Positions 1-7,508 of a stretch of 10,525 bases of DNA are shown here, one piece after another. Position numbers and translations under genes: made by a program. Under the pieces are notes generated by a model, which worked only from the letters and a program-made list of their open reading frames with translations, was not told the origin of the DNA and ran no database searches. Every line of letters starts with the position of its first letter. Position 1 is the stretch's first letter. The stretch spans positions 1 to 10,525 of the forward strand of contig JAHFAC010000037.1 in assembly GCA_023250755.1 (NCBI GenBank), in the 5' to 3' direction. The DNA is from Bacteriovoracaceae bacterium. GTDB taxonomy: Bacteria > Bdellovibrionota > UBA1018.

Positions 1-172
1 AGTGGTTGTTGAGTTGTCACGGGTTACCTGGCCTACCCAAAAAGAAACGAGTTCGGCCACAGTGATTGTGATTATTATGGTTTTGATTTCCGGATTGATT
101 TTAGGCTTCCTCGATTATGCTTGGACAGGCCTGCTTCAATGGTTTTTCTCCGCACTTCGGAAATTTGTTTAA
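1..172 (+). CDS. secE: SecE, preprotein translocase subunit (3' end only)
   Basis: This is the C-terminal 56 codons of SecE; complete codons start at base 2, the stop is TAA at 170-172, and the 5' end lies outside the window. SecE clamps the SecY channel in the inner membrane for Sec-dependent export. What is seen: an amphipathic segment reading VVELSRVTWPTQKET, whose (R/K)VxWPT core is the family signature, followed by one hydrophobic membrane segment (IVIIMVLISGLILGF) and a short tail ending in RKFV. The ending matches the usual single-membrane-span SecE layout. The position directly before nusG is the classic secE-nusG arrangement. The N-terminal part, and any extra membrane spans, cannot be judged here. 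Confidence 0.93.
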   Translation, partial: VVVELSRVTWPTQKETSSATVIVIIMVLISGLILGFLDYAWTGLLQWFFSALRKFV

Positions 173-182
173 AGAAGGGAAG

Positions 183-189
183 AAGGAGG
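183..189 (+). promoter_or_regulatory. Ribosome binding site that fixes the nusG start
   Basis: AAGGAGG matches the anti-Shine-Dalgarno sequence well and stands 5 bases before the GTG at 195. It is the only strong site near the several possible in-frame starts (ATG 117, GTG 195, ATG 288), so it decides in favour of the GTG. It lies within the 22-base secE-nusG gap. Confidence 0.8.
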
Positions 190-194
190 CGTGT

Positions 195-812
195 GTGTCT
201 GAGGTAAAAACTGAGACTAAGCTTGAATCACAGCCTGAGGGAGATGCTCAGGAGACGACTAAGGCGCGAGTGGTGCCCGCGGGAGAGATGGCGTGGTATG
301 TTGTTCATACCTATTCTGGGTTTGAGAATAAGGCTAAGTTAGCGTTGGAAGAGCGAATTAAATCTCTAAAAAGAGAACCTTATTTTGGCGAAGTCATTGT
401 GCCCGAAGAGAATGTGGTTGAGTTGGTCAAAGGGCAGAAAAAGACGACTAAACGTCGATTTTTTCCTGGATATATCCTGGTTCGAATGCTTTTGAATGAA
501 GAGACCTGGCATATTGTAAAGGATACACCCAAGATTACTGGGTTTGTGGGTGACAAGATTAAGCCAGTTCCAGTTCCAGAGTCCGAAGTTCAAAAAATGA
601 CCAACCGAATTGCAGAAGGTCAGGCTAAACCCCGGCCGAGGATCTCGTTTCAAGAAGGCGAGAGTGTTCGGGTGGTAGATGGTCCATTCTCGAATTTTAG
701 TGGTGTAGTTGAAGATGTAAATCCCGATAAAGGGAAGGTCAGGGTACTGGTCAGTATCTTTGGCCGATCCACTCCTGTGGAATTAGATTTTATTCAGGTT
801 GAAAAGATCTAA
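195..812 (+). CDS. nusG: NusG, transcription termination/antitermination factor
   Basis: NusG binds RNA polymerase through its NGN domain, promotes processive elongation, and uses its KOW domain to contact Rho or ribosomal protein S10. The GTG at 195 is chosen as start because AAGGAGG lies 5 bases upstream; it gives 205 residues against 181 in E. coli. The frame is open upstream to an ATG at 117, but that start lies inside secE and has no ribosome binding site. The conserved core begins at residue 32 (MAWYVVHTYSGFENK), so residues 2-31 form a mildly acidic, probably disordered extension. The NGN domain runs to about residue 140, including the FFPGYILVRM stretch. The KOW domain spans about 155-205 (GESVRVVDGPFSNFSG and FGRSTPVEL). 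An ATG at 288 would give a 174-residue core protein, but its purine-rich GGGAG sits only 2 bases away. Function is certain; the start is likely. Confidence 0.95.
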   Translation: MSEVKTETKLESQPEGDAQETTKARVVPAGEMAWYVVHTYSGFENKAKLALEERIKSLKREPYFGEVIVPEENVVELVKGQKKTTKRRFFPGYILVRMLLNEETWHIVKDTPKITGFVGDKIKPVPVPESEVQKMTNRIAEGQAKPRPRISFQEGESVRVVDGPFSNFSGVVEDVNPDKGKVRVLVSIFGRSTPVELDFIQVEKI

Positions 813-837
813 GAGCCTGTGTTAAGAGGGGCCACTT

Positions 838-1263
838 ATGGCAAAAAAGGTTACTGGGCAGATTAAGCTGCAGATTCCTGGCGGCCAAGCAAATCCAGCG
901 CCGCCCGTTGGGCCAGCGCTTGGACAGCGTGGCGTGAACATCATGGAGTTCTGCAAGGCATTCAATGCCAAGACGCAGGATCAGAAGGGGATGATCATTC
1001 CGGTGATCATCACTGTTTATTCAGATCGTTCGTTTACTTTTATTACTAAAACCCCTCCCGCATCAGTTCTGCTTTTTAAGGCAGCTAAGATTGAGAAGGG
1101 CAGCGGTGTTCCCAATAAGACAAAAGTAGGGAAAGTGACCAAAAAACAAGTTGAAGAAATCGCCAAACTGAAGATGCCGGACCTAAATGCAGGAAGTGTC
1201 GAGGCTGCAATGCGGACGGTTGAGGGTACGGCCAGGAGTGCAGGGATTACGGTAGTTGATTAG
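838..1263 (+). CDS. rplK: 50S ribosomal protein L11
   Basis: L11 binds 23S rRNA helices 43/44 at the base of the GTPase-associated stalk and is needed for factor-dependent GTP hydrolysis and the stringent response. The 141-residue product is of normal length (142 in E. coli). The N-terminal domain has the proline-rich segment [18 protein letters not shown] (residues about 18-35) that forms the thiostrepton pocket with rRNA. The middle carries [12 protein letters not shown], and the C-terminal rRNA-binding domain ends in the family pattern [16 protein letters not shown] about 6 bases before the ATG supports the start. It lies 25 bases after nusG. That gap is too short for an L1 operator of the kind E. 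coli has upstream of rplK. Confidence 0.98.
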   Translation: MAKKVTGQIKLQIPGGQANPAPPVGPALGQRGVNIMEFCKAFNAKTQDQKGMIIPVIITVYSDRSFTFITKTPPASVLLFKAAKIEKGSGVPNKTKVGKVTKKQVEEIAKLKMPDLNAGSVEAAMRTVEGTARSAGITVVD

Positions 1264-1274
1264 GTTTTGTTCGA

Positions 1275-1305
1275 GTGGGAGCCGCTTAGGCGGCGTTTGA
1301 ACCAC
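1275..1305 (+). promoter_or_regulatory. Candidate L1-binding operator stem before rplA
   Basis: In the rplK-rplA gap, GTGG (1275-1278) can pair with CCAC (1302-1305), and GCCGC (1281-1285) pairs perfectly with GCGGC (1290-1294) around a TTAG loop. The two helices are separated by an asymmetric internal loop, GA on the left and GTTTGAA on the right. Known L1 binding sites in mRNA and 23S rRNA share this plan of two short helices around a purine-rich asymmetric loop. The 3' base of the stem touches GGGAG (1306-1310), the rplA ribosome binding site, so bound L1 could block initiation. The pairing is seen; the L1 role is inferred from position and shape. Confidence 0.6.
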
Positions 1306-1318
1306 GGGAGTTTGAAGC

Positions 1319-2056
1319 ATGACGGATACTCAGCAAAAAAAACGCGTAGGCAAGCACGGGAAAAAATTCTCTGATGCGATCGCTAAAATAGAAGAGGGAA
1401 AGAGGTATCGGGTTGAGGATGCCTTTCGCCTCTTGCCAGAAATTGCTTATGCAAAATTTGATGAAACTGTGGATATCGCCTTTAGTCTGGGTGTAGATCC
1501 GAAACATGCAGAGCAAATGGTTCGAGGCGCAATGGTGCTTCCTCATGGCATTGGTAAGACTGTAAAAGTGGCTGTTCTTGCCAAGGGAGACAAGGCGCGC
1601 GAAGCAGAGGCCGCTGGCGCTGATGTCGTGGGCGCAGATGATCTGATCGAAAAAATTGTGGGGGGTTGGCTTGAGTTTGATAAGTTGATTGCCACTCCTG
1701 ACATGATGGTTTCGGTCACTAAGGTGGGTAAAATTTTGGGTCCACGTGGACTGATGCCCAATCCCAAGTTAGGAACAGTTACCTTTGATGTTACTAAGGC
1801 CATTAAAGATCAGAAGCTGGGTAAGATTGAGTATCGAACAGAAAAGACAGGGATTATCCATGGATTGATCGGCAAGAAATCTTTTGGTGCCGATAAGCTT
1901 CGTGAAAATTTCATGGCCTTGGCAAATGCCATTATCAAAGCAAAGCCGCCTACAAGTAAAGGGGCCTATCTTAAGAATATTACGCTTTCGACAACGATGA
2001 GTCCTGGTATTCCGATAGACCCATTGGATGTCTTGGCAATTACGGGTGCTGTATAG
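1319..2056 (+). CDS. rplA: 50S ribosomal protein L1
   Basis: L1 binds 23S rRNA helices 76-78 to form the mobile L1 stalk that helps release deacylated tRNA from the E site, and it often represses its own mRNA. The 245-residue product is slightly longer than the E. coli protein (234), through a basic N-terminal tail ([17 protein letters not shown]). The family signature [20 protein letters not shown] is present at about residues 136-155, and domain II with [14 protein letters not shown] precedes it. The C-terminal part ends in the typical SPGIPID. GGGAG 8 bases before the ATG supports the start. The structured gap just upstream suggests translational autoregulation. Confidence 0.98.
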   Translation: MTDTQQKKRVGKHGKKFSDAIAKIEEGKRYRVEDAFRLLPEIAYAKFDETVDIAFSLGVDPKHAEQMVRGAMVLPHGIGKTVKVAVLAKGDKAREAEAAGADVVGADDLIEKIVGGWLEFDKLIATPDMMVSVTKVGKILGPRGLMPNPKLGTVTFDVTKAIKDQKLGKIEYRTEKTGIIHGLIGKKSFGADKLRENFMALANAIIKAKPPTSKGAYLKNITLSTTMSPGIPIDPLDVLAITGAV

Positions 2057-2103
2057 GCTTTTAAGGTGCCTGGCCGTTTAAGGTTAATATAGAGGTTGGA
2101 ATC

Positions 2104-2643
2104 ATGAATCGAACTGAAAAAGCTGAATTAGCCCAGACACTAAAAGAAAAGTTCAGTAAAGCACAGGTGGCTATTTTTGCAGACTATAAGGGACTCACAG
2201 CCACGCAAGCAGATGATCTTAGGCGTTTGCTTCGTGCTCAAAAGACAGAGGTCAAAGTACTGAAAAACAATATTGCCAGGCAAATTGTGAAAGATGGTGC
2301 TTTTGGTGAGCAGGCAAAAACATTGATGGATGGGTTGGTGGGCCCAACACTCGTTGCCTTTGCTTTTGGGGATCCCTCAGCTGCCGCAAAGGTAATTTAT
2401 AAATTCGCCCAAGACAATGAGGCATTCAAATTAAAAGAAAGCCTCATGGGCCCTAAGAAATTAGCTGCTTCAGAGGTTGAAGAATTGGCTAAGTTGCCCA
2501 GTAGGGAAGTTTTGTTAGCAAAACTGTTGGGTACTATGAATGCGCCTATTTCAAATTTTGTCGGCGTGTTGGCGGCTGTTCCGCGAGGCTTGGTGACAGT
2601 GCTGTCCGCGATTGAAGGGAAGAAAGCGAATCCACAAGCCTAA
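2104..2643 (+). CDS. rplJ: 50S ribosomal protein L10
   Basis: L10 (P0) anchors the L7/L12 dimers to the ribosome and sits beside L11 at the stalk base. The 179-residue product is near the upper end of the family's usual length. The N-terminal rRNA-binding domain has the expected FADYKGLTATQADDLR and EVKVLKNNIAR segments. The C-terminal helical part, from about residue 140 (LAKLLGTMNAPISNFVGVL), is the region that carries L12 dimers. AGAGG about 8 bases upstream supports the ATG. The gap after rplA is only 47 bases, in which I see no clear L10 leader structure. In E. coli the L10-L12 complex represses its mRNA from a much longer leader in this gap. Confidence 0.97.
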   Translation: MNRTEKAELAQTLKEKFSKAQVAIFADYKGLTATQADDLRRLLRAQKTEVKVLKNNIARQIVKDGAFGEQAKTLMDGLVGPTLVAFAFGDPSAAAKVIYKFAQDNEAFKLKESLMGPKKLAASEVEELAKLPSREVLLAKLLGTMNAPISNFVGVLAAVPRGLVTVLSAIEGKKANPQA

Positions 2644-2668
2644 GGGGTATTGTGGATAAGATTTTTCG

Positions 2669-2693
2669 GCTGACCTCCATGATGGAGGTCAGC
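2669..2693 (+). other. Perfect 11-bp mRNA hairpin between rplJ and rplL
   Basis: GCTGACCTCCA (2669-2679) and TGGAGGTCAGC (2683-2693) are exact inverted copies around a TGA loop. If the innermost pairs stay open, the loop is 5 bases. The hairpin starts 25 bases after the rplJ stop. No T-run follows (the next bases are AAACAGG), so it is not an intrinsic terminator. It could protect the downstream rplL message, be an RNase III or other processing site, or act as part of a translation control element. Structure is seen; role is unknown. Confidence 0.7.
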
Positions 2694-2699
2694 AAACAG

Positions 2700-2724
2700 G
2701 TCCTAGAGGGGCCGAAGCCAGGAC
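2700..2724 (+). other. Second possible bulged hairpin before rplL
   Basis: GTCCT (2700-2704) can pair with AGGAC (2720-2724), and GGC (2710-2712) with GCC (2717-2719) around a CGAA loop, leaving AGAGG (2705-2709) bulged out on the 5' side. It lies directly downstream of the 11-bp hairpin. Alternative pairings compete with it, for example AGCC (2716-2719) with GGCT (2729-2732). The fold is therefore only plausible, and no known leader family is assigned. Confidence 0.3.
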
Positions 2725-2753
2725 GGTAGGCTGGGTATGAGGTAAGAGAATCA

Positions 2754-3143
2754 ATGTCGAGCGCAACGATTACAAAGGAAAATGTCGTTTCCTTTATTGA
2801 AAACATGTCCGTTCTCGAGCTTTCACAACTTGTGAAAGAACTCGAAACGAAATTTGGAGTCTCTGCAGCGGCACCAGTTGCTGCAGCAGTGGCCGGAGCA
2901 GGGGCTGGTGCGGCACCAGCCGCAGAGGCTAAAACCGAGTTCACGGTAGTTCTTACTGTCGTTGGCGACAAAAAGATCAACGTGATTAAAGAGGTTCGTG
3001 CCATCACTGGGCTTGGCTTGAAAGAAGCTAAGGACCTAGTCGAAGGAGCTCCCAAGCCTTTGAAAGAGGGCGTGAACAAGCAAGAAGCTGAAGAAATCAA
3101 GAAAAAGCTTGAGGCAGAGGGTGCCAAGGTCGAAATTAAGTGA
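2754..3143 (+). CDS. rplL: 50S ribosomal protein L7/L12
   Basis: L7/L12 is the multi-copy, flexible stalk protein that recruits EF-Tu, EF-G, IF2 and release factors and stimulates their GTPase activity. The product has 129 residues, a little longer than the E. coli protein. Residues 1-35 form the dimerisation and L10-binding domain. Residues 38-59 are an Ala/Gly/Pro hinge ([20 protein letters not shown]). Residues 60-129 form the factor-binding domain with the highly conserved [25 protein letters not shown] lies 10 bases before the ATG, a rather long spacing. The 110-base structured gap upstream separates it from rplJ. Several copies per L10 are needed, so extra translational or stability control would fit. 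Confidence 0.98.
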   Translation: MSSATITKENVVSFIENMSVLELSQLVKELETKFGVSAAAPVAAAVAGAGAGAAPAAEAKTEFTVVLTVVGDKKINVIKEVRAITGLGLKEAKDLVEGAPKPLKEGVNKQEAEEIKKKLEAEGAKVEIK

Positions 3144-3169
3144 CCTTGAGTCGTCAGCTTTCTTTATTC

Positions 3170-3200
3170 TTGATGCCTGAGACTTCTTGTGAGCTATACT
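3170..3200 (+). promoter_or_regulatory. Weak candidate sigma70-type promoter upstream of rpoB
   Basis: TTGATG (3170-3175) and TATACT (3195-3200) resemble -35 and -10 boxes, but the 19-base spacer is longer than the preferred 17, and no extended -10 TG is present. It lies in the 191-base rplL-rpoB gap, 135 bases before the rpoB start. An internal promoter here would let rpoBC be expressed apart from the ribosomal genes. Only the hexamers are seen; activity is inferred. Confidence 0.3.
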
Positions 3201-3262
3201 GCACCGTTGATGATTTTGTAAGTGAGCGATTTTGTCTTATCGGCAAAACAGAATAAACAAGG

Positions 3263-3299
3263 TGTGCAGATAGCCTTTTTGGGCGGTCTGTGCATTTTT
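3263..3299 (+). terminator. Attenuator-like hairpin with T-run between rplL and rpoB
   Basis: Bases 3263-3271 pair with 3286-3294 (TGTGCAGAT against GTCTGTGCA, including G-T wobbles). One A/G mismatch follows, then GCC (3273-3275) pairs with GGC (3282-3284) around a 6-base loop. TTTTT (3295-3299) follows directly, the arrangement of an intrinsic terminator. It must be leaky, because rpoBC lies downstream and no strong promoter is seen after it. In E. coli a partial terminator sits at this same place and reduces polymerase expression relative to L7/L12, so I read this as an attenuator. The wobbles and short GC core fit partial read-through. Confidence 0.6.
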
Positions 3300-3334
3300 A
3301 CATGTATTTTTAGTCTATTTTCGAAGGAGCGAGC

Positions 3335-6300
3335 ATGGCCTCTCTTTTCTCGGAGAATCGCCGAGTCCGTAAGGATTTTTCCAGGATTACCATCCCTGTG
3401 GATATTCCTAATCTGATTGAACTCCAGCGTAAGTCTTACGAAAAATTTCTTCAAGCGGATGTTTTACCGTCTGCGCGAGAAAACAGTGGACTTCAGGCAG
3501 TTTTTAAGTCCGTTTTTCCGATTGAGGACTTTAATAAGACTGCATCTTTGGAGTTTGAAAGCTACACGCTTGAAAAACCCAAGTACGACGTAATTGAGTG
3601 CCGCCAGCGCGGCATGACGTTCGCCGCTCCTTTGAAGATCACCGTTCGCCTGGTGGTTTATGATGTGGATGAGGAGGCTGAAACTCGCAATATCCGTGAC
3701 ATTAAAGAACAAGAAGTTTACATGGGTGAAATTCCCCTCATGACTGAGGCGGGATCTTTCATCATTAATGGGACAGAGCGAGTCATTGTCAGTCAATTGC
3801 ACCGTTCTCCCGGCGTTATTTTTGATCACGACCAGGGAAAGAGTCATTCCAGCGGAAAAATTCTCTATTCTTCCCGTGTCATTCCTCATCGTGGCTCATG
3901 GCTTGATTTTGAATTTGACCACAAGGACATACTTTTTGCTCGCATTGACCGTAAACGGAAATTGCCTGCAACGATTATTCTTCGAGCCATGGGGATGTCG
4001 AATCAAGAAATCCTCAGTTATTTTTATCGTACAGAACGCCTAGTTTTTGAAAAAGACGGCAAATTCTACAAGATGGTGGATTTGGATATTCTTTCTGGCC
4101 AAAGGGCCGAAGAAGATATTCTCGACCCTAAAACGGGTGAGGCTATTGTCAAAAAGAATCGGAAATTTACCAAGGCCGTCATTAAAAAAATTGAAGAAGT
4201 AGGGATCAAGCGTTTCGAGCTGCAGTCAGAAGCTGTGGTGGGCCGAGTGGCCTCAGAGGATATTGTTGATGAGAAGACAGGCGAAGTTCTGCTCGAGACC
4301 AATCAAGAACTATCTGAGTCGAAAATCATCGAGCTGCGTGAAAGAGGGATTAAAGAGGTAAAGGTTATCTTCACAGATAATTTGACCCATGGTTCTTTTG
4401 TTCGCGAGACATTGCTGGTTGACAAGGTTTCCAGCCCTGAAGAGGCACTGATCGAGATTTACAAAAGAATGAGACCTGGTGATCCTCCAACGATCGAAGC
4501 GTCTCGGCAGCTTTTTGAAAATCTCTTTTTCAATCCTGACCGCTATGATTTATCTCGGGTAGGTCGGTTGAAATTGAATTACAAGTTTCCGGAAAACAAT
4601 ATTCCGACTGAGTCCACGATTCTAGCAAAGCAGGATATTCTTTCGACTCTCTATTATCTGTGTGAATTGAACAATGGCCGAGGCACCATTGATGATATCG
4701 ATCATTTAGGGAATCGCCGTGTTCGTCCCGTGGGAGAGCTCATTGAGAACCAATATCGCATTGGTCTAGTGAGAATGGAGCGAGCGATCAAAGAGAGGAT
4801 GAGCATTCAAGAGATTGAAACCTTGATGCCCCATGATCTGATCAACCAGAAGCCTGTTTCTGCAGTAGTGAAGGAGTTTTTTGGCTCAAGCCAGCTCTCT
4901 CAGTTCATGGACCAGACTAATCCCCTTTCAGAAGTGACTCATAAGCGACGTTTGTCGGCACTAGGGCCTGGGGGCTTAACTCGAGAGCGTGCGGGCTTCG
5001 AGGTACGTGACGTTCACAATACGCACTATGGTCGAATTTGTCCCATTGAGACGCCGGAAGGTCCAAACATTGGTTTGATCGCCAGTTTGTCGACTTATGC
5101 ACGAGTCAATGAGTTTGGGTTTATTGAGACACCCTATCGAATGATTCAGGGCCGTAAGGTGAGTGACGATATTCGCTACTTTACCGCGACCGAGGAGGAG
5201 AACAAGGTTATTGCTCAGGTGTCTCCCGATGCACTCCGAACGAGCAAAATGGCTGGAGACCACATCTCTGCGCGTCGAAAGGGAGATTTTTCCCTCGTCA
5301 ACCCAGACGAAGTGGAGCTTATGGATGTATCTCCCAATCAGCTGGTTTCGATTGCCGCATCTTTAATTCCTTTTCTCGAACATGACGATGCGAACCGAGC
5401 TTTGATGGGTTCAAACATGCAGCGCCAGGCTGTTCCTTTGATTCGGACATCGGCACCCCTTGTGGGAACTGGCATTGAGCGTGTGGTTGCTCGTGACTCT
5501 GGGCAAATCATCGTGTCTCGTCACGATGGTGAAGTGGCTATGGTGGATGGAACCAAAATCGTGGTTCGTCGGACTCATTCTCGTTCAGATGAGGTGGGAT
5601 CAGACGTGGAGATTTATAATCTCACCAAATACCAGCGTTCTAATCAAAATACATGCATTACCCAACGGCCAGTAGTGCGAGTGGGTGACCATATTAAGGC
5701 GGGCGATGTGCTTGCAGATGGTCCAGCCACGGACGCAGGTGAGTTGGCACTGGGCCAAAATGTCCTAGTAGCCTTCATGCCTTGGAATGGTTACAACTTC
5801 GAAGATTCGATCTTGATTTCAGAAAGGCTGATCAAGGAAGACACTTTCACCTCGATCCACATCGAAGAGTTCGAGTGTGTGGCGCGAGACACGAAGTTGG
5901 GCAAGGAAGATATCACACGCGACATTCCAAACGTAGGAGAGGAAGCCTTAAAAGACCTCGACGCGAGTGGTATTATTCGAATTGGTGCAGAAGTGAAGCC
6001 GGGGGATATCTTAGTCGGAAAGGTTACACCAAAAGGTGAGACTCAGCTCTCTCCTGAAGAAAAGCTCCTCCGAGCGATCTTTGGTGAAAAAGCAGGTGAT
6101 GTGCGCGATACTTCTCTTCGTGTTCCTTCGGGAGTGCAGGGAATCGTCATCAATGCCCAAGTCTTTGCCCGCGAGGGGACTGAACCTGATGATCGTACTA
6201 AATCCATTCTAGAAGAGCAGATTGCAAGGATTCGCCGTGATGAACGGATTGAAATCGATTCAATTCGTCATTCCGCCCTGAGTAAGATGCTCAAAATTTT

Positions 6301-7468
6301 AGAGGGTGCGGCGACCACGGGGAAGCTCCTTTCTGAAGATGGTTCTGAAGAACTTCTGAAGAAAGGCCAAAAGCTAGACTCAGCGATTTTGACGGCTATT
6401 CCATTTGAGTTGCTCGGATTTATTCCTGTCAAAGACGAGCTTGAGCAAGAGGTCACTCAGATCATGAAGACGGCCAAAGAGAAAATCGAGGCTGTCCGGT
6501 ACGTCTTTAAAGAAAAGACGGATAAATTAAAAAGAGGGGATGAGCTTGCACCTGGCGTCATTAAAATGGTTAAGGTTCAAATTGCCATTAAGCGAAGGCT
6601 TCAGGTCGGTGACAAGATGGCGGGGCGCCATGGAAACAAAGGCGTGATCAGCAGGATCGTGCCCGCAGAAGATATGCCGTTCATGGCAAACGGTCTTCCC
6701 GTTGACATGGTCTTAAATCCATTAGGCGTGCCTTCTCGTATGAATATTGGACAACTACTTGAGTTGTCCTTGGGGTGGGCTGCTCATGGTATTGGACAAA
6801 AGATCACTGCCTACCTTGAGAATTTCAACGGAGATAAGCTTCGCAAATTGTTAAAGGACACCTATTCCAATCCTGAAGTCGACAAGTACTTGGATCGAGC
6901 ATCGGATGCAGAGGTGAAGAAGATGGCCTTCCACCTTCGTCAAGGAGTTCATTTCGCTAGTCCGGTTTTTGATGGGGCTACCGAAAAGGATCTTGAGAAG
7001 ATGTTGACCATCGCAGATTTACCGCTGCGTGGACAGACTACACTTTATGATGGCGTGACTGGCGAACCGTTTGCTGAAGAGGTGACGGTTGGCATTATGT
7101 ACATGTTAAAGCTGCATCATCTCGTCGAAGAAAAAATCCATGCTCGCAGCATTGGGCCTTACAGCTTAGTGACTCAGCAGCCTCTGGGCGGGAAAGCGCA
7201 ATTCGGAGGCCAACGTCTGGGAGAGATGGAAGTTTGGGCGCTCGAAGCTTATGGTGCAGCGTTTGGGCTTCAAGAGTTTTTGACTGTGAAGTCCGATGAT
7301 GTGACTGGCCGAAACCGTATGTATGAGGCCATTGTAAAAGGAGAGCAGTTGCTTGAGCCGGGATTACCCGAATCTTTCAATGTGTTGGTGAAGGAGCTCC
7401 AAAGCTTGGCTTTAAACGTCGAGCTCATTGAAGAAGAAGATAAAAGCGCTAAAGCAGTGCAACTTTGA
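3335..7468 (+). CDS. rpoB: RNA polymerase subunit beta
   Basis: Beta forms one side of the RNA polymerase active-site cleft and the rifampicin pocket. The 1377-residue protein is complete and slightly longer than in E. coli (1342). AAGGAG 5 bases before the ATG supports the start. The N-terminal protrusion and lobe carry [20 protein letters not shown]. Residues about 261-348 are an external domain with two similar halves. The rifampicin cluster is at about 518-541 ([16 protein letters not shown], then [14 protein letters not shown]), with D526, H536 and S541 at the places of E. coli D516, H526 and S531, so the pocket looks wild type. The active-site segment [12 protein letters not shown] is at 1092-1103, with K1094 and K1102. 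The C-terminal clamp region includes [20 protein letters not shown], which contacts beta'. It lies 40 bases before rpoC. Confidence 0.99.
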   Translation: MASLFSENRRVRKDFSRITIPVDIPNLIELQRKSYEKFLQADVLPSARENSGLQAVFKSVFPIEDFNKTASLEFESYTLEKPKYDVIECRQRGMTFAAPLKITVRLVVYDVDEEAETRNIRDIKEQEVYMGEIPLMTEAGSFIINGTERVIVSQLHRSPGVIFDHDQGKSHSSGKILYSSRVIPHRGSWLDFEFDHKDILFARIDRKRKLPATIILRAMGMSNQEILSYFYRTERLVFEKDGKFYKMVDLDILSGQRAEEDILDPKTGEAIVKKNRKFTKAVIKKIEEVGIKRFELQSEAVVGRVASEDIVDEKTGEVLLETNQELSESKIIELRERGIKEVKVIFTDNLTHGSFVRETLLVDKVSSPEEALIEIYKRMRPGDPPTIEASRQLFENLFFNPDRYDLSRVGRLKLNYKFPENNIPTESTILAKQDILSTLYYLCELNNGRGTIDDIDHLGNRRVRPVGELIENQYRIGLVRMERAIKERMSIQEIETLMPHDLINQKPVSAVVKEFFGSSQLSQFMDQTNPLSEVTHKRRLSALGPGGLTRERAGFEVRDVHNTHYGRICPIETPEGPNIGLIASLSTYARVNEFGFIETPYRMIQGRKVSDDIRYFTATEEENKVIAQVSPDALRTSKMAGDHISARRKGDFSLVNPDEVELMDVSPNQLVSIAASLIPFLEHDDANRALMGSNMQRQAVPLIRTSAPLVGTGIERVVARDSGQIIVSRHDGEVAMVDGTKIVVRRTHSRSDEVGSDVEIYNLTKYQRSNQNTCITQRPVVRVGDHIKAGDVLADGPATDAGELALGQNVLVAFMPWNGYNFEDSILISERLIKEDTFTSIHIEEFECVARDTKLGKEDITRDIPNVGEEALKDLDASGIIRIGAEVKPGDILVGKVTPKGETQLSPEEKLLRAIFGEKAGDVRDTSLRVPSGVQGIVINAQVFAREGTEPDDRTKSILEEQIARIRRDERIEIDSIRHSALSKMLKILEGAATTGKLLSEDGSEELLKKGQKLDSAILTAIPFELLGFIPVKDELEQEVTQIMKTAKEKIEAVRYVFKEKTDKLKRGDELAPGVIKMVKVQIAIKRRLQVGDKMAGRHGNKGVISRIVPAEDMPFMANGLPVDMVLNPLGVPSRMNIGQLLELSLGWAAHGIGQKITAYLENFNGDKLRKLLKDTYSNPEVDKYLDRASDAEVKKMAFHLRQGVHFASPVFDGATEKDLEKMLTIADLPLRGQTTLYDGVTGEPFAEEVTVGIMYMLKLHHLVEEKIHARSIGPYSLVTQQPLGGKAQFGGQRLGEMEVWALEAYGAAFGLQEFLTVKSDDVTGRNRMYEAIVKGEQLLEPGLPESFNVLVKELQSLALNVELIEEEDKSAKAVQL

Positions 7469-7508
7469 ACAGATTGAAGTCTGATTTTAAGGCAAATGAG
7501 GACAGATC

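Noticed and set aside
117..194. Upstream extension of nusG from an ATG inside secE
   Set aside because: The segment overlaps the secE reading frame, has no ribosome binding site before the ATG, and does not resemble NusG; the GTG at 195 is better supported.
2080..2095. TAATAT-like -10 box before rplJ
   Set aside because: No -35 partner at a workable distance, and co-transcription with rplA explains expression.
2669..2693. Intrinsic terminator between rplJ and rplL
   Set aside because: The stem is strong, but the bases after it are AAACAGG with no T-run.
2737..2745. Two-codon mini-ORF (ATG AGG TAA) overlapping the rplL ribosome binding site
   Set aside because: It has no good ribosome binding site of its own, and such a short ORF is expected by chance; kept only as a curiosity.
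2546..3127. 193-codon reverse-strand ORF opposite rplJ and rplL
   Set aside because: It is the antisense shadow of rplL, whose Ala-rich hinge and codon bias keep that frame open; the protein is low-complexity Ser/Ala/Thr and has no recognisable family.
3222..3416. Small 64-codon + strand ORF from a GTG in the rplL-rpoB gap, as a leader peptide or small protein
   Set aside because: It has no ribosome binding site, its last 82 bases overlap rpoB in another frame, and it runs through the attenuator hairpin; chance opening is more likely.
7470..7483. Small inverted repeat CAGA...TCTG in the rpoB-rpoC gap
   Set aside because: Only four base pairs around a 6-base loop; too weak to call a terminator or regulatory stem.
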